Below, one piece after another: positions 7,778 to 15,141 of a stretch of 31,077 nt of DNA; the first letter of the stretch is position 1; the number at the start of each line of letters is the position of its first letter. The stretch is from JAVBMP01 sp031552195 (GTDB lineage: Bacteria > Desulfobacterota > Desulfovibrionia > Desulfovibrionales > Desulfovibrionaceae): the NCBI GenBank assembly GCA_031552195.1, contig JAVBMT010000024.1, forward strand, positions 1-31,077. The letters run 5' to 3'. Both the position numbers and the translations under genes were made by a program. Below the pieces are notes generated by a model. That model ran no database searches and had not been told where the DNA came from. It worked only from the letters and a program-made list of their open reading frames with translations.

Positions 7778-9352
7778 TCAGCATGTTTTCAGGTATCCCA
7801 TGAATTCGCGCAATTGATCCCAGAGTTTTTGGGCTACGTCGGGGTGCTTGTTCATAACGTTATGCAACTGGGCCATATCTTTCCTGCGGTCGTACAGTTC
7901 GTCTTCGGCCGGAACGTCGGCGCGGCTGCCGGGCGTGCAGGTCCATTGATCTTCCCCGTCAAGCGTAGCCGCGTTTTTAAGTTCGCTGGACGCTAAAGAT
8001 TCAGCATCCGTTCCGCTGCCGAAACCAAGGTCGTTGATGCTTTTTATCCCTATGTCTTTGGCATACTCCATCATGCCGCGGCCGTACATATCAAGCAAAA
8101 CTTCAGTAATGTCATCGTCGCTTTTCACCCAGTGGATGTAGGACCAGTCGTGGGTGATGATGGACCAGGAATACTTGAAGTAACCGGCGACGGCGAAATC
8201 GCGCACTTTTTCCGTTTCGCGGCGGCAGACGGGCAGAAGACTTACGCCCTGGTGAAAGTCGCGCACGCCAAGGCCCAGCCAGTCGCACACCGTGGGGGCC
8301 ACATCGCAAGACTGCGCGAAGGCCTGGGTTCGGCCGGGCTTGATGCCTGGGGCCTTGATCATCATGATGCCGTGCGCCAGTTCTTCGTAGGGCCAGGGGC
8401 GGCACTTGCGCATGATGCCGTGGCCGTGCTCGCCGTTGCCCATGGGTTCGCCGTGGTCGTTGACCACCATGAACATGGTGTCTTTTTCCAGGCCCAGGCG
8501 TTTGGCGTTATCCATGAAGTAGCCCATCCATTTGTCGCACATGGTTATCTTCTCAGCATAAAGCATGCGCACATGGTGCAGTTCTTCTTCCGTGTAAACG
8601 CCGTCTACCGTGCCCATAAGCGGCAGGAACTGGTCTTTGCCGGTGTAGTTCGCGTTATAGGGACATTTCATTTCCGGATCGTAAACAGAGGGGCTGTCCC
8701 ACGGTTCGTGCGGATCAAAATTGTCTATCCACAGGAAAAAGGGTTTGTTTTTATCGCGCCCCTCAAGGTATTTGACCGCGTTTTTCATAACCTTCGCCAC
8801 GTTCTGGTCTTCATCCGATTTCCAGTACTGGCGGTGTTTAAGGTATGAACCGGTTTCGTGCAGCAAAGATTCAGCCACTCCGGCCCCCATATCGCTTGCG
8901 GCCTTGAGAACGTGGTCTTCGTGAAAATCTTCCGGGGCGTAGTGGATAAGTTCGTCCCTGGTGTAAAAGAAGTGGTCCGCTTCATGTCCGTGGGTGAACC
9001 AGACCTTGTCAAAGCCACGGGTGTAGCCGAACTTTACCAAACGATACATGGGGCAGTCAAAAATCAGGGCTGTGTCGATATTGCTGCCCCAGCACAGGTC
9101 GGCAATGGTGGTGTCGTCCATGTCAAGCGCGCTCCAGCCCTTGACGGGCAACGTGTAGCGGCCGGTGTGCATGGCGCGGCGGCAGGGAACGGTGGGCAGG
9201 CCTTCTATATAGCAATTGTCAAAAACAAAGCTTTCGCGTGCGAAACGGTCGAAATTTGGAGTTTTCATCCAGGTGTTGCCGTTACATCCGAGGTAATTGT
9301 ATTGCATGCTGTCAAACATCAGAACGATTGCGTTTCTAACCGGCGGGTACAT
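7778..9352 (-). CDS. Sulfatase-like hydrolase, copy D
   Basis: 524 residues, the longest copy, because its second variable segment is extended (GIKSINDLGFGSGTDAESL). The start at 9352 has GGAGG six bases ahead. N-terminal features YLGCNGNTWMK and EGLPTVPCRR group it with copy E. Metal and nucleophile positions are intact: Asp14, Thr54, DNFDPHEPW and VNDHGEPMGNGEHGHG. HEDHVL in the first variable segment is shared with copy F. It ends GYLKTC. The stretch 100-400 (KHRQYWKSDEDQNVA, SCDVAPTVCDWLGLGVRDFHQG) is nearly invariant with the other copies. It converges on the RtcR-like gene and shares an upstream leader pattern with copy E, so those two may be co-regulated. The substrate is unknown. Confidence 0.93.
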   Translation of the reverse strand: MYPPVRNAIVLMFDSMQYNYLGCNGNTWMKTPNFDRFARESFVFDNCYIEGLPTVPCRRAMHTGRYTLPVKGWSALDMDDTTIADLCWGSNIDTALIFDCPMYRLVKFGYTRGFDKVWFTHGHEADHFFYTRDELIHYAPEDFHEDHVLKAASDMGAGVAESLLHETGSYLKHRQYWKSDEDQNVAKVMKNAVKYLEGRDKNKPFFLWIDNFDPHEPWDSPSVYDPEMKCPYNANYTGKDQFLPLMGTVDGVYTEEELHHVRMLYAEKITMCDKWMGYFMDNAKRLGLEKDTMFMVVNDHGEPMGNGEHGHGIMRKCRPWPYEELAHGIMMIKAPGIKPGRTQAFAQSCDVAPTVCDWLGLGVRDFHQGVSLLPVCRRETEKVRDFAVAGYFKYSWSIITHDWSYIHWVKSDDDITEVLLDMYGRGMMEYAKDIGIKSINDLGFGSGTDAESLASSELKNAATLDGEDQWTCTPGSRADVPAEDELYDRRKDMAQLHNVMNKHPDVAQKLWDQLREFMGYLKTC

Positions 9353-9375
9353 CGGCGCCTCCAGGCTAAGGTTTT

Positions 9376-9456
9376 ATTATAAGAATCATAAACCGGCAGA
9401 CATGTTATTTTTAGCACAAGCAGTTTTCGGTTATCGTTCGTCCAAGCTTTTGTCAA
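9376..9456 (-). promoter_or_regulatory. Upstream region of copy D: TTGACA box and TATAAT
   Basis: On the minus strand an exact TTGACA (9451-9456) is followed after 17 bases by TAACCG (9428-9433), the same layout as copy E. Closer to the gene is a perfect TATAAT (9376-9381) without a good -35; before it stands AAAATAACATGTCTG, also conserved upstream of copy E. Either could be the promoter; the sequence alone does not decide. Confidence 0.35.
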
Positions 9457-9551
9457 TACCGGCGGCATAACAAACAGGACTATATCAATCGAAAAAATAT
9501 GCATTGCGCCTGGGTAAAAGCAAGCGGCGTTTTGAGAGGCAAACGGTAAAA

Positions 9552-9604
9552 AAACAAGAAGTCTTTTTGCCGCGTGGCGTTCACGGCAAAAAGACTTCTT
9601 GTTT
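9552..9604 (-). terminator. Intrinsic terminator of copy E
   Basis: Perfect 21-bp stem (9552-9572 with 9584-9604), loop of 11, followed on the minus strand by a U run (plus-strand A run at 9548-9554), 28 bases past the stop codon of copy E. Confidence 0.9.
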
Positions 9605-9632
9605 GGATTGCTAGGCGATTGCTGACATAATA

Positions 9633-11183
9633 TCAGCAGGTTTTCAGGTAACCAATGAATTCGCGCAACTGATCCCAAAGTTTCTGGGCGACTTCGGGGT
9701 GCTTGTCCATAACGTTGTGCAACTGGGCCATATCATTTTTTCGGTCATACAGCTCGTCCTGGGCCGGAACGTCGGCGCGGCTGCCGGGCGTGCAGGTCCA
9801 CTGGTCTTCCCCATCCAGCGTGGCGGCCTGTTTCTGGCGTATTTGCTCCTGGCTGAGGCCGGTCTGCGATTTATAATCCGGCTTGACGTCCTGCATATGC
9901 TGCATGGTGCCGCCATAAATTCCGGCCATGGACTGATGGGTGTCTTCCTGCTTGAGCCAGTGAATGAAGGACCAGTCATCAGTGATGATGGACCAGGAAT
10001 ATTTGAAGTAGCCGGAAATGGCGAAATCGCGCACTTTTTCCACTTCGCGGCGGGCTATGGGCAGCACGCTCTTGCCCTGATGGAAGTCGCGCACGCCAAG
10101 GCCGAGCCAGTCGCATACGGTGGGGGCCACGTCGCAGGACTGCACAAAAGCTTTGCTGCGGCCGGGCTTGATGCCGGGGGCCTTGATCATCATGATGCCG
10201 TGCACCAGTTCTTCATAAGGCCAGGGGCGCACCTTGCGCATGAGGCCGTGGCCGTGCTCGCCGTTGCCCAAAGGTTCACCGTGGTCGTTCACCAGCAGGA
10301 ACATGGTGTCTTTTTCCAGGCCCAGGCGTTTGGCGTTATCCATAAAGTAGCCGAGCCATTTGTCGCACATGGTGATTTTTTCGCCGTAAAGCATGCGGAT
10401 ATGATGCAATTCTTCTTCAGTGTAAACGCCTTCAACCAGGCCGTTGATAGGCAGGAACTGGTCTTTGCCCTTGTAGTCCGGGTTGTAGGGGCATTTCATC
10501 TCCGGGTCGTAAACCGAGGGGGAGTCCCACGGTTCGTGCGGGTCAAAACTGTCGATCCAGAGAAAGAACGGCTTGTTGGGGTCGCGTCCTTCAAGGTATT
10601 TGACGGCGCTTTTCAGAACCTGGGCCACGTTCTGGTCTTCATCGCTCTTCCAGTATTGGCGGTGTTTGAGGTAACAGGTGGTTTCTTCAAGCACCACTTC
10701 AACTGCGGCTTCGCTAGTGGCCTTTTTATAGGCGTCAAGCGAATGTTGCTCGTGGAAATCAAGGGGGTTAAGATGGATAAGGTCGTCTTTGCTGTAATAA
10801 ACGTGGTCAAGTTCATGCCCGTGTATGAACCACACTTTGTCAAAACCGCGGGTATAGCCGAATTTAGGCAGGCGGTTCGGCGGGCTGTCGAAGATGAAGG
10901 CGGTGTCGATATTGCTGCCCCAGCAGAGGTCGGCGATGGTGGTGTCTTCCATGGTCAACGGGCTCCAGCCGTTCACCGGAAGGGTATAGCGGCCGGTGTG
11001 CATGGCTCTGCGGCAGGGAACGGTGGGCAAGCCTTCTATATAGCAGTTATCGAAGACAAAGCTTTCGCGGGAGAAACGGTCAAGGTTCGGGGTCTTCATC
11101 CAGGTGTTGCCGTTACAGCCAAGGTAGTTGTATTGCATGCTGTCAAACATCAGGACGATCGCATTTTTAACCGGTGGGTACAT
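9633..11183 (-). CDS. Sulfatase-like hydrolase, copy E (most divergent)
   Basis: 516 residues from the ATG at 11183, where GGAGG stands five bases ahead; the in-frame ATG at 11195 lies just before that ribosome site and is unlikely. The scaffold is the same, with Thr54 in TVPCR and a GYLKTC end, but several residues otherwise constant in this array are changed: FDSPPNRL for FDCPMYRL, DSFDPHEPW for DNFDPHEPW, VNDHGEPLGNG for VNDHGEPMGNG, and HGLMRKVRPWP for HGIMRKCRPWP. Some of these sit beside the metal-binding DHG motif, so its substrate pocket may differ. The second variable segment is short and contains SMAGIYGGT, shared with copy C. The core ligands remain, so it is probably active rather than decaying. 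Confidence 0.93.
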   Translation of the reverse strand: MYPPVKNAIVLMFDSMQYNYLGCNGNTWMKTPNLDRFSRESFVFDNCYIEGLPTVPCRRAMHTGRYTLPVNGWSPLTMEDTTIADLCWGSNIDTAFIFDSPPNRLPKFGYTRGFDKVWFIHGHELDHVYYSKDDLIHLNPLDFHEQHSLDAYKKATSEAAVEVVLEETTCYLKHRQYWKSDEDQNVAQVLKSAVKYLEGRDPNKPFFLWIDSFDPHEPWDSPSVYDPEMKCPYNPDYKGKDQFLPINGLVEGVYTEEELHHIRMLYGEKITMCDKWLGYFMDNAKRLGLEKDTMFLLVNDHGEPLGNGEHGHGLMRKVRPWPYEELVHGIMMIKAPGIKPGRSKAFVQSCDVAPTVCDWLGLGVRDFHQGKSVLPIARREVEKVRDFAISGYFKYSWSIITDDWSFIHWLKQEDTHQSMAGIYGGTMQHMQDVKPDYKSQTGLSQEQIRQKQAATLDGEDQWTCTPGSRADVPAQDELYDRKNDMAQLHNVMDKHPEVAQKLWDQLREFIGYLKTC

Positions 11184-11256
11184 CTTTGCCTCCATGCTAA
11201 GGTTGACTTATAACTAACGATACCACAGACATGTTATTTTTTGTACAAGTAAATTT

Positions 11257-11285
11257 CAGTTAGCGTTCAAGCAAATTCTTGTCAA
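11257..11285 (-). promoter_or_regulatory. Candidate sigma-70 promoter of copy E
   Basis: Minus strand: exact TTGACA (11280-11285), 17 bases, TAACTG (11257-11262), about 75 bases before the ATG. The arrangement matches the copy D leader. Just downstream are the palindrome TTGTACAA and the block AAAATAACATGTCTG, also kept in copy D. Confidence 0.38.
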
Positions 11286-11382
11286 GGCGGCGTCATATTG
11301 AACCCGCCAGGCGCCTTGAGATTGAGATGTTTCAGCCGACGCCAATAAAGCCGGCGATTCCTCTCGGATAAGATTTTTTAAA

Positions 11383-11431
11383 CGTAAACGCCTTTTTTCC
11401 GTTGCTTGTTCACGGTAAAAAGGCGTTTACG
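11383..11431 (-). terminator. Intrinsic terminator of copy F
   Basis: 19-bp stem with one mismatch (11383-11401 with 11413-11431), loop of 11. It lies 25 bases past the copy F stop codon; the minus-strand flank reads TTTAAAAAATC, a weak U tract. Confidence 0.8.
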
Positions 11432-11455
11432 ATCTTTTGGGACTATTTATTCAGT

Positions 11456-13009
11456 TTAGCAGGTTCTCAGGTAACCCATAAAGCCGCGCAGCTCATCCCA
11501 CAGCTTTTTAGCCACGTCGGGGTGCTTGTCGGCAACGTTGTGCAACTGGGCAAGATCTGTCTTGCGGTTGTAGAGTTCGTCTTTGGCCGGCACTTCGGAA
11601 GTGGCGCTCGGGGTGCAGGTCCACTGGTCTTCGCCGTCCAGGCTGGCGGCGTTTTTCAGTTCTTGCTGCTCGTCGCTGAGGCCGCCGCCAAGAGTGGTTT
11701 TTTTGGTCTGGGCGTGTTCAAGCGTGCCCTTGCCGTACATTTCATACAGGGCTTCGGCGTTGCTGGCCTCGTCGTTTTTGGCCCAGTGAATGTATGACCA
11801 GTCGTGGGTGATGATGGACCAGGAATACTTGAAGTAGCCGGCAATGGCGAAGTCGCGCACTTTTTCAACTTCGCGGCGGCAAACGGGCAGAAGGCTTATG
11901 CCCTGGTGGAAGTCGCGCACGCCAAGGCCGAGCCAGTCGCACACGGTGGGGGCCACGTCGCAAGACTGCGCGAAGGCGTCGGTGCGGCCGGGCTTGATGC
12001 CGGGGCCTTTGATCATCATGATGCCGTGCACCAGCTCTTCATAGGGCCAGGGGCGGCACTTGCGCATGATGCCGTGGCCGTGTTCGCCGTTGCCCATGGG
12101 TTCGCCGTGGTCGTTGACCAGCATGAACATGGTGTCTTTTTCCAGGCCCAGGCGCTTGGCGTTATCCATGAAGTAGCCCAGCCACTTGTCGCACATAGCC
12201 ACTTTTTCGGCATAGAGCATGCGCACGTGGTGCAGTTCTTCTTCAGTGTAGATGCCTTCGACCGGTCCAATGGCGGGCAGGAACTGGTCTTTACCCTTGT
12301 AGTCCTGGTTATAGGGGCACTTCATTTCCGGATCGTAAACAGAAGGTGAATCCCACGGTTCGTGCGGATCAAAGTTGTCGATGAACAGGAAGAACGGCTT
12401 GTTCTTGTCGCGGCCTTCAAGGTAGCAGACGGCGTTTTTCATAACCTTGGCCACGTTCTGGTCTTCATCAGTCTTCCAGTACTGGCGGTGCTTGAGGTAG
12501 TCGGCGGTTTCATGCAGCAGGGCTTCGGTGGAACCTTTGCCCTGCACTTTGTCCATGTCGCGCAGCACGTGGTCTTCATGGAAATCTTCCGGCTTATAGT
12601 GAATGAGGTCGTCCTGGCGGTAGAAATAGTGGTCGGCTTCATGGCCGTGGGTGAACCACACCTTGTCGAAGCCGCGGGTATAGCCGAACTTGGGCAGGCG
12701 GTACATCGGGCAGTCGAAAACAATGGCGGTGTCGATGTTGCTGCCCCAGCAAAGGTCGGCAATAGTGGTGTCTTCCATCGAAAGAGCCACCCACCCTGCT
12801 ACCGGCAGGGTGTAGCGGCCGGTGTGCATGGCTCTGCGGCAGGGCACGGTGGGCACGCCTTCAATATAGCAGTTGTCGAAAACAAAGCTTTCGCGGGCGA
12901 AGCGGTCGAAATTGGGGGTTTTCATCCAGGTGTTGCCGTTGCAGGCCAGGTAGTTGTACTGCAAGCTGTCAAACATCATGACAATCGCGTTTTTTACCGG
13001 TGGATACAT
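11456..13009 (-). CDS. Sulfatase-like hydrolase, copy F (reference copy)
   Basis: 517 residues, start at 13009 with AAGGAG ahead. Visible layout: Asp14 (MMFDS) as first metal ligand; residues 54-58 TVPCR followed by HTGR 62-65, aligning with the sulfatase signature CxPSRxxxxTG; DNFDPHEPW 211-219; NDHGEPMGNGEHGHG 299-313, the second metal cluster; a Lys in MMIKGPG near 334; DGEDQWTCTP 458-467; last residue Cys517. The Cys that becomes formylglycine is replaced by Thr54, and Cys57 takes the Ser position, so maturation by FGE or anSME is not expected. In other members of this superfamily (nucleotide pyrophosphatases, EptA, LtaS) Thr is the nucleophile. No signal peptide is present. Its N-terminus mixes features of A-C (YLAC, EGVP) and D-E (NTWMK, ESFVFDN). 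The substrate is not known. Confidence 0.94.
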   Translation of the reverse strand: MYPPVKNAIVMMFDSLQYNYLACNGNTWMKTPNFDRFARESFVFDNCYIEGVPTVPCRRAMHTGRYTLPVAGWVALSMEDTTIADLCWGSNIDTAIVFDCPMYRLPKFGYTRGFDKVWFTHGHEADHYFYRQDDLIHYKPEDFHEDHVLRDMDKVQGKGSTEALLHETADYLKHRQYWKTDEDQNVAKVMKNAVCYLEGRDKNKPFFLFIDNFDPHEPWDSPSVYDPEMKCPYNQDYKGKDQFLPAIGPVEGIYTEEELHHVRMLYAEKVAMCDKWLGYFMDNAKRLGLEKDTMFMLVNDHGEPMGNGEHGHGIMRKCRPWPYEELVHGIMMIKGPGIKPGRTDAFAQSCDVAPTVCDWLGLGVRDFHQGISLLPVCRREVEKVRDFAIAGYFKYSWSIITHDWSYIHWAKNDEASNAEALYEMYGKGTLEHAQTKKTTLGGGLSDEQQELKNAASLDGEDQWTCTPSATSEVPAKDELYNRKTDLAQLHNVADKHPDVAKKLWDELRGFMGYLRTC

Positions 13010-13057
13010 ATTATGCTCCTTGAGTTACATTAAGTTGCATCGTTGCACATTTTTTCA

Positions 13058-13098
13058 CTTGCTTTGCGCAAGATAACTTTCCACACTTTTTATGTCAA
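13058..13098 (-). promoter_or_regulatory. Promoter of copy F with overlapping palindrome
   Basis: Minus strand: TTGACA (13093-13098), 17-base spacer, TATCTT (13070-13075), predicted start near 13063. An inverted repeat CTTGC-N5-GCAAG (13058-13072) overlaps the -10 and start site, where a repressor would block it. This is the best sigma-70 match among the copies. Confidence 0.5.
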
Positions 13099-13387
13099 TA
13101 AAATATATTCTTTTTATGCATACTTTTAAAAAAAATAGTGTTCGTTTGTCTTTGTGCGCGGCAAGGCGAAACGCGTCACTTATTAAGCTGAAGCGCAATA
13201 TATTTATGTCGGCGCGAACGATTTGTTAATGCAACGCTTCAGGAAAATCAGGACGGCAAGATAATAACCGCCCGTTACGAACCGACTGCGCGGCGCGCTC
13301 CGGCTTTATGCAGCGGTTTACAGGCGGCACGGCTTCGTGTACAAGGTGGAAACTTTAGCGTGGAAATAAACATTTATTGAGGTCGCC
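13099..13387. other. Intergenic region with no recognised gene
   Basis: Together with the copy F leader this gives 378 bases without a gene. Apart from the copy F promoter and the GAGGT ribosome site of ettA just before 13388, I see no convincing ORF, RNA or repeat. The ettA promoter must lie here, but no clear -35/-10 pair stands out. Confidence 0.5.
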
Positions 13388-15070
13388 ATGAGTAACGAGC
13401 CGGATAAGATAATATACTCCATGTACCGTGTCAGCAAAAGGCACGGGCAGAAAGAAGTGCTGAAAGATATTTCGCTTTCCTATTTTTACGGCGCTAAAAT
13501 CGGCGTTCTGGGCCTTAACGGTTCGGGTAAAAGCTCGCTGCTGAAAATACTGGCCGGAGTGGACAAGGAATTTGACGGAGAAACCGTTGTGGCTCCGGGC
13601 TACACCATCGGCTACCTTGAGCAGGAGCCGCTGGTTGATGAAAAACGCACGGTGCGCGAAGTGGTGGAAGAGGGCGTCGCCGAGCTTGCCGCCATACGCG
13701 ACGAATTTGAGGCTATCAACCTCAAATTCGCGGAGCCTATGGAACCGGATGAGATGGATGCGCTGATAACCCGCCAGGGTGAAGTGCAGGAACTGATGGA
13801 CAACAAGGATATATGGGATCTGGACGCCAGGCTGGATATGGCTATGGACGCCCTGCGCTGCCCTCCGGGAGACACGCCGGTTTCAGTCATTTCCGGCGGT
13901 GAAAAGCGGCGGGTGGCCCTTTGCCGCCTTTTGCTGCAAAACCCGGATATCCTGCTGCTTGACGAACCGACCAACCACCTGGACGCTGAATCTGTAGCCT
14001 GGCTGGAGCGTTACCTGCGTGATTTTCCCGGAACCGTTATCGCCGTAACGCACGACCGTTATTTTCTGGATAACGTGGCCGGCTGGATTCTTGAACTGGA
14101 CAGGGGCCGGGGCATACCCTGGAAGGGCAATTATTCCTCCTGGCTTGACCAGAAACAGAAACGTCTTGCCAATGAGGAAAAAACGGAGCGCGAGCGCCAG
14201 AAAACCCTGCAGCGCGAGCTGGAATGGGTGCGCATGGCCCCCAAGGGCCGCCACGCCAAGAGCAAAGCCCGTATAAACGCCTATGAAGCCATGCTCTCGC
14301 ATGAATCAGAGCGTCTGGCGGCGGATCTGGAAATTTACATTCCGCCCGGTCCGCGCTTGAGCAAGGTCGCCATAGAAGCCCAAGGCATCTCCAAATCAGC
14401 CGGCGATAAACTGCTTATGGAAAACGTAAGCTTTCTCATTCCGGCCGGGGCCATAGTGGGCATAATCGGGCCGAACGGCGCCGGCAAGACCACGCTGTTC
14501 AAGATGATAGCCGGGGCGGAAACGCCTGATTCCGGCGTGTTGCGCGTGGCGGAATCCGTGGTCGCGGCCTGGGTTGACCAGGGCCGGGAAAGCCTGACTC
14601 CGGGAAAAACCGTGTATGAAATAATCAGCGAAGGGTATGATACCATCAAGCTGGGCGGGCGCGAAGTCAATTCGCGCGCTTATTGCTCGCGCTTCAATCT
14701 GAACGGGGCGGATCAGCAAAAGAAGGTGGACGTGCTTTCAGGCGGCGAACGCAACCGCGTTCATCTCGCGCGCATGCTGAAATCCGGCGCGAACCTGCTT
14801 CTGCTTGACGAACCGACGAACGACCTTGACGTGAATACGATGCGCGCCCTTGAAGACGGCCTTGAGAATTTTGCCGGGTGCGTTATGGTCATCAGCCACG
14901 ACCGTTGGTTCCTCGACCGCATAGCCACTCATATTCTGGCCTTTGAAGGGGATTCAGGCGTGGTTTTCTTTGACGGCAACTACTCTGAATATGAGGAAGA
15001 CCGTAAAAAACGCCTTGGCAAAGAGGCTGACCAGCCGCACAGAATAAAATTCCGAAAGCTGACCCGTTAA
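13388..15070 (+). CDS. ettA: Energy-dependent translational throttle protein EttA (ABC-F ATPase)
   Basis: 560 residues against 555 in E. coli, with close match along the whole length. Two ATPase domains in one chain: Walker A GLNGSGKS (42-49), signature SGGEKRRVALCRL, Walker B LLLDEPTNHLDAESVAWLER; then an Arm insertion, the linker with ELEWVRMAPKGRHAKSKAR typical of the P-site tRNA interaction motif, and the second domain with GPNGAGKTT, LSGGERNRVHLARM and LLLDEPTNDLD. There are no membrane segments, as expected for ABC-F. EttA binds the ribosomal E site and gates entry into elongation according to ATP/ADP level. GAGGT lies five bases before the ATG. It is a single-gene unit closed by a strong terminator. 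Housekeeping gene, unrelated to the hydrolase array. Confidence 0.96.
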   Translation: MSNEPDKIIYSMYRVSKRHGQKEVLKDISLSYFYGAKIGVLGLNGSGKSSLLKILAGVDKEFDGETVVAPGYTIGYLEQEPLVDEKRTVREVVEEGVAELAAIRDEFEAINLKFAEPMEPDEMDALITRQGEVQELMDNKDIWDLDARLDMAMDALRCPPGDTPVSVISGGEKRRVALCRLLLQNPDILLLDEPTNHLDAESVAWLERYLRDFPGTVIAVTHDRYFLDNVAGWILELDRGRGIPWKGNYSSWLDQKQKRLANEEKTERERQKTLQRELEWVRMAPKGRHAKSKARINAYEAMLSHESERLAADLEIYIPPGPRLSKVAIEAQGISKSAGDKLLMENVSFLIPAGAIVGIIGPNGAGKTTLFKMIAGAETPDSGVLRVAESVVAAWVDQGRESLTPGKTVYEIISEGYDTIKLGGREVNSRAYCSRFNLNGADQQKKVDVLSGGERNRVHLARMLKSGANLLLLDEPTNDLDVNTMRALEDGLENFAGCVMVISHDRWFLDRIATHILAFEGDSGVVFFDGNYSEYEEDRKKRLGKEADQPHRIKFRKLTR

Positions 15071-15085
15071 TCGTTTTAACCGTTC

Positions 15086-15117
15086 ACGCCCGGGCGAAGT
15101 TTCGCCCGGGCGTTTTG
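15086..15117 (+). terminator. Intrinsic terminator of ettA
   Basis: 13-bp GC-rich inverted repeat (15086-15098 with 15101-15113) followed by TTTTGTT, 16 bases past the ettA stop. Confidence 0.9.
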
Positions 15118-15141
15118 TTGGCGTAGCCAAAGGTTTTTTAT

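Noticed and set aside
1..13009. Idea that the array is a sulfatase locus for host mucin or other sulfated glycans
   Set aside because: No signal peptides, no maturase gene, Thr at the formylglycine site, and no glycosidases or transporters nearby.
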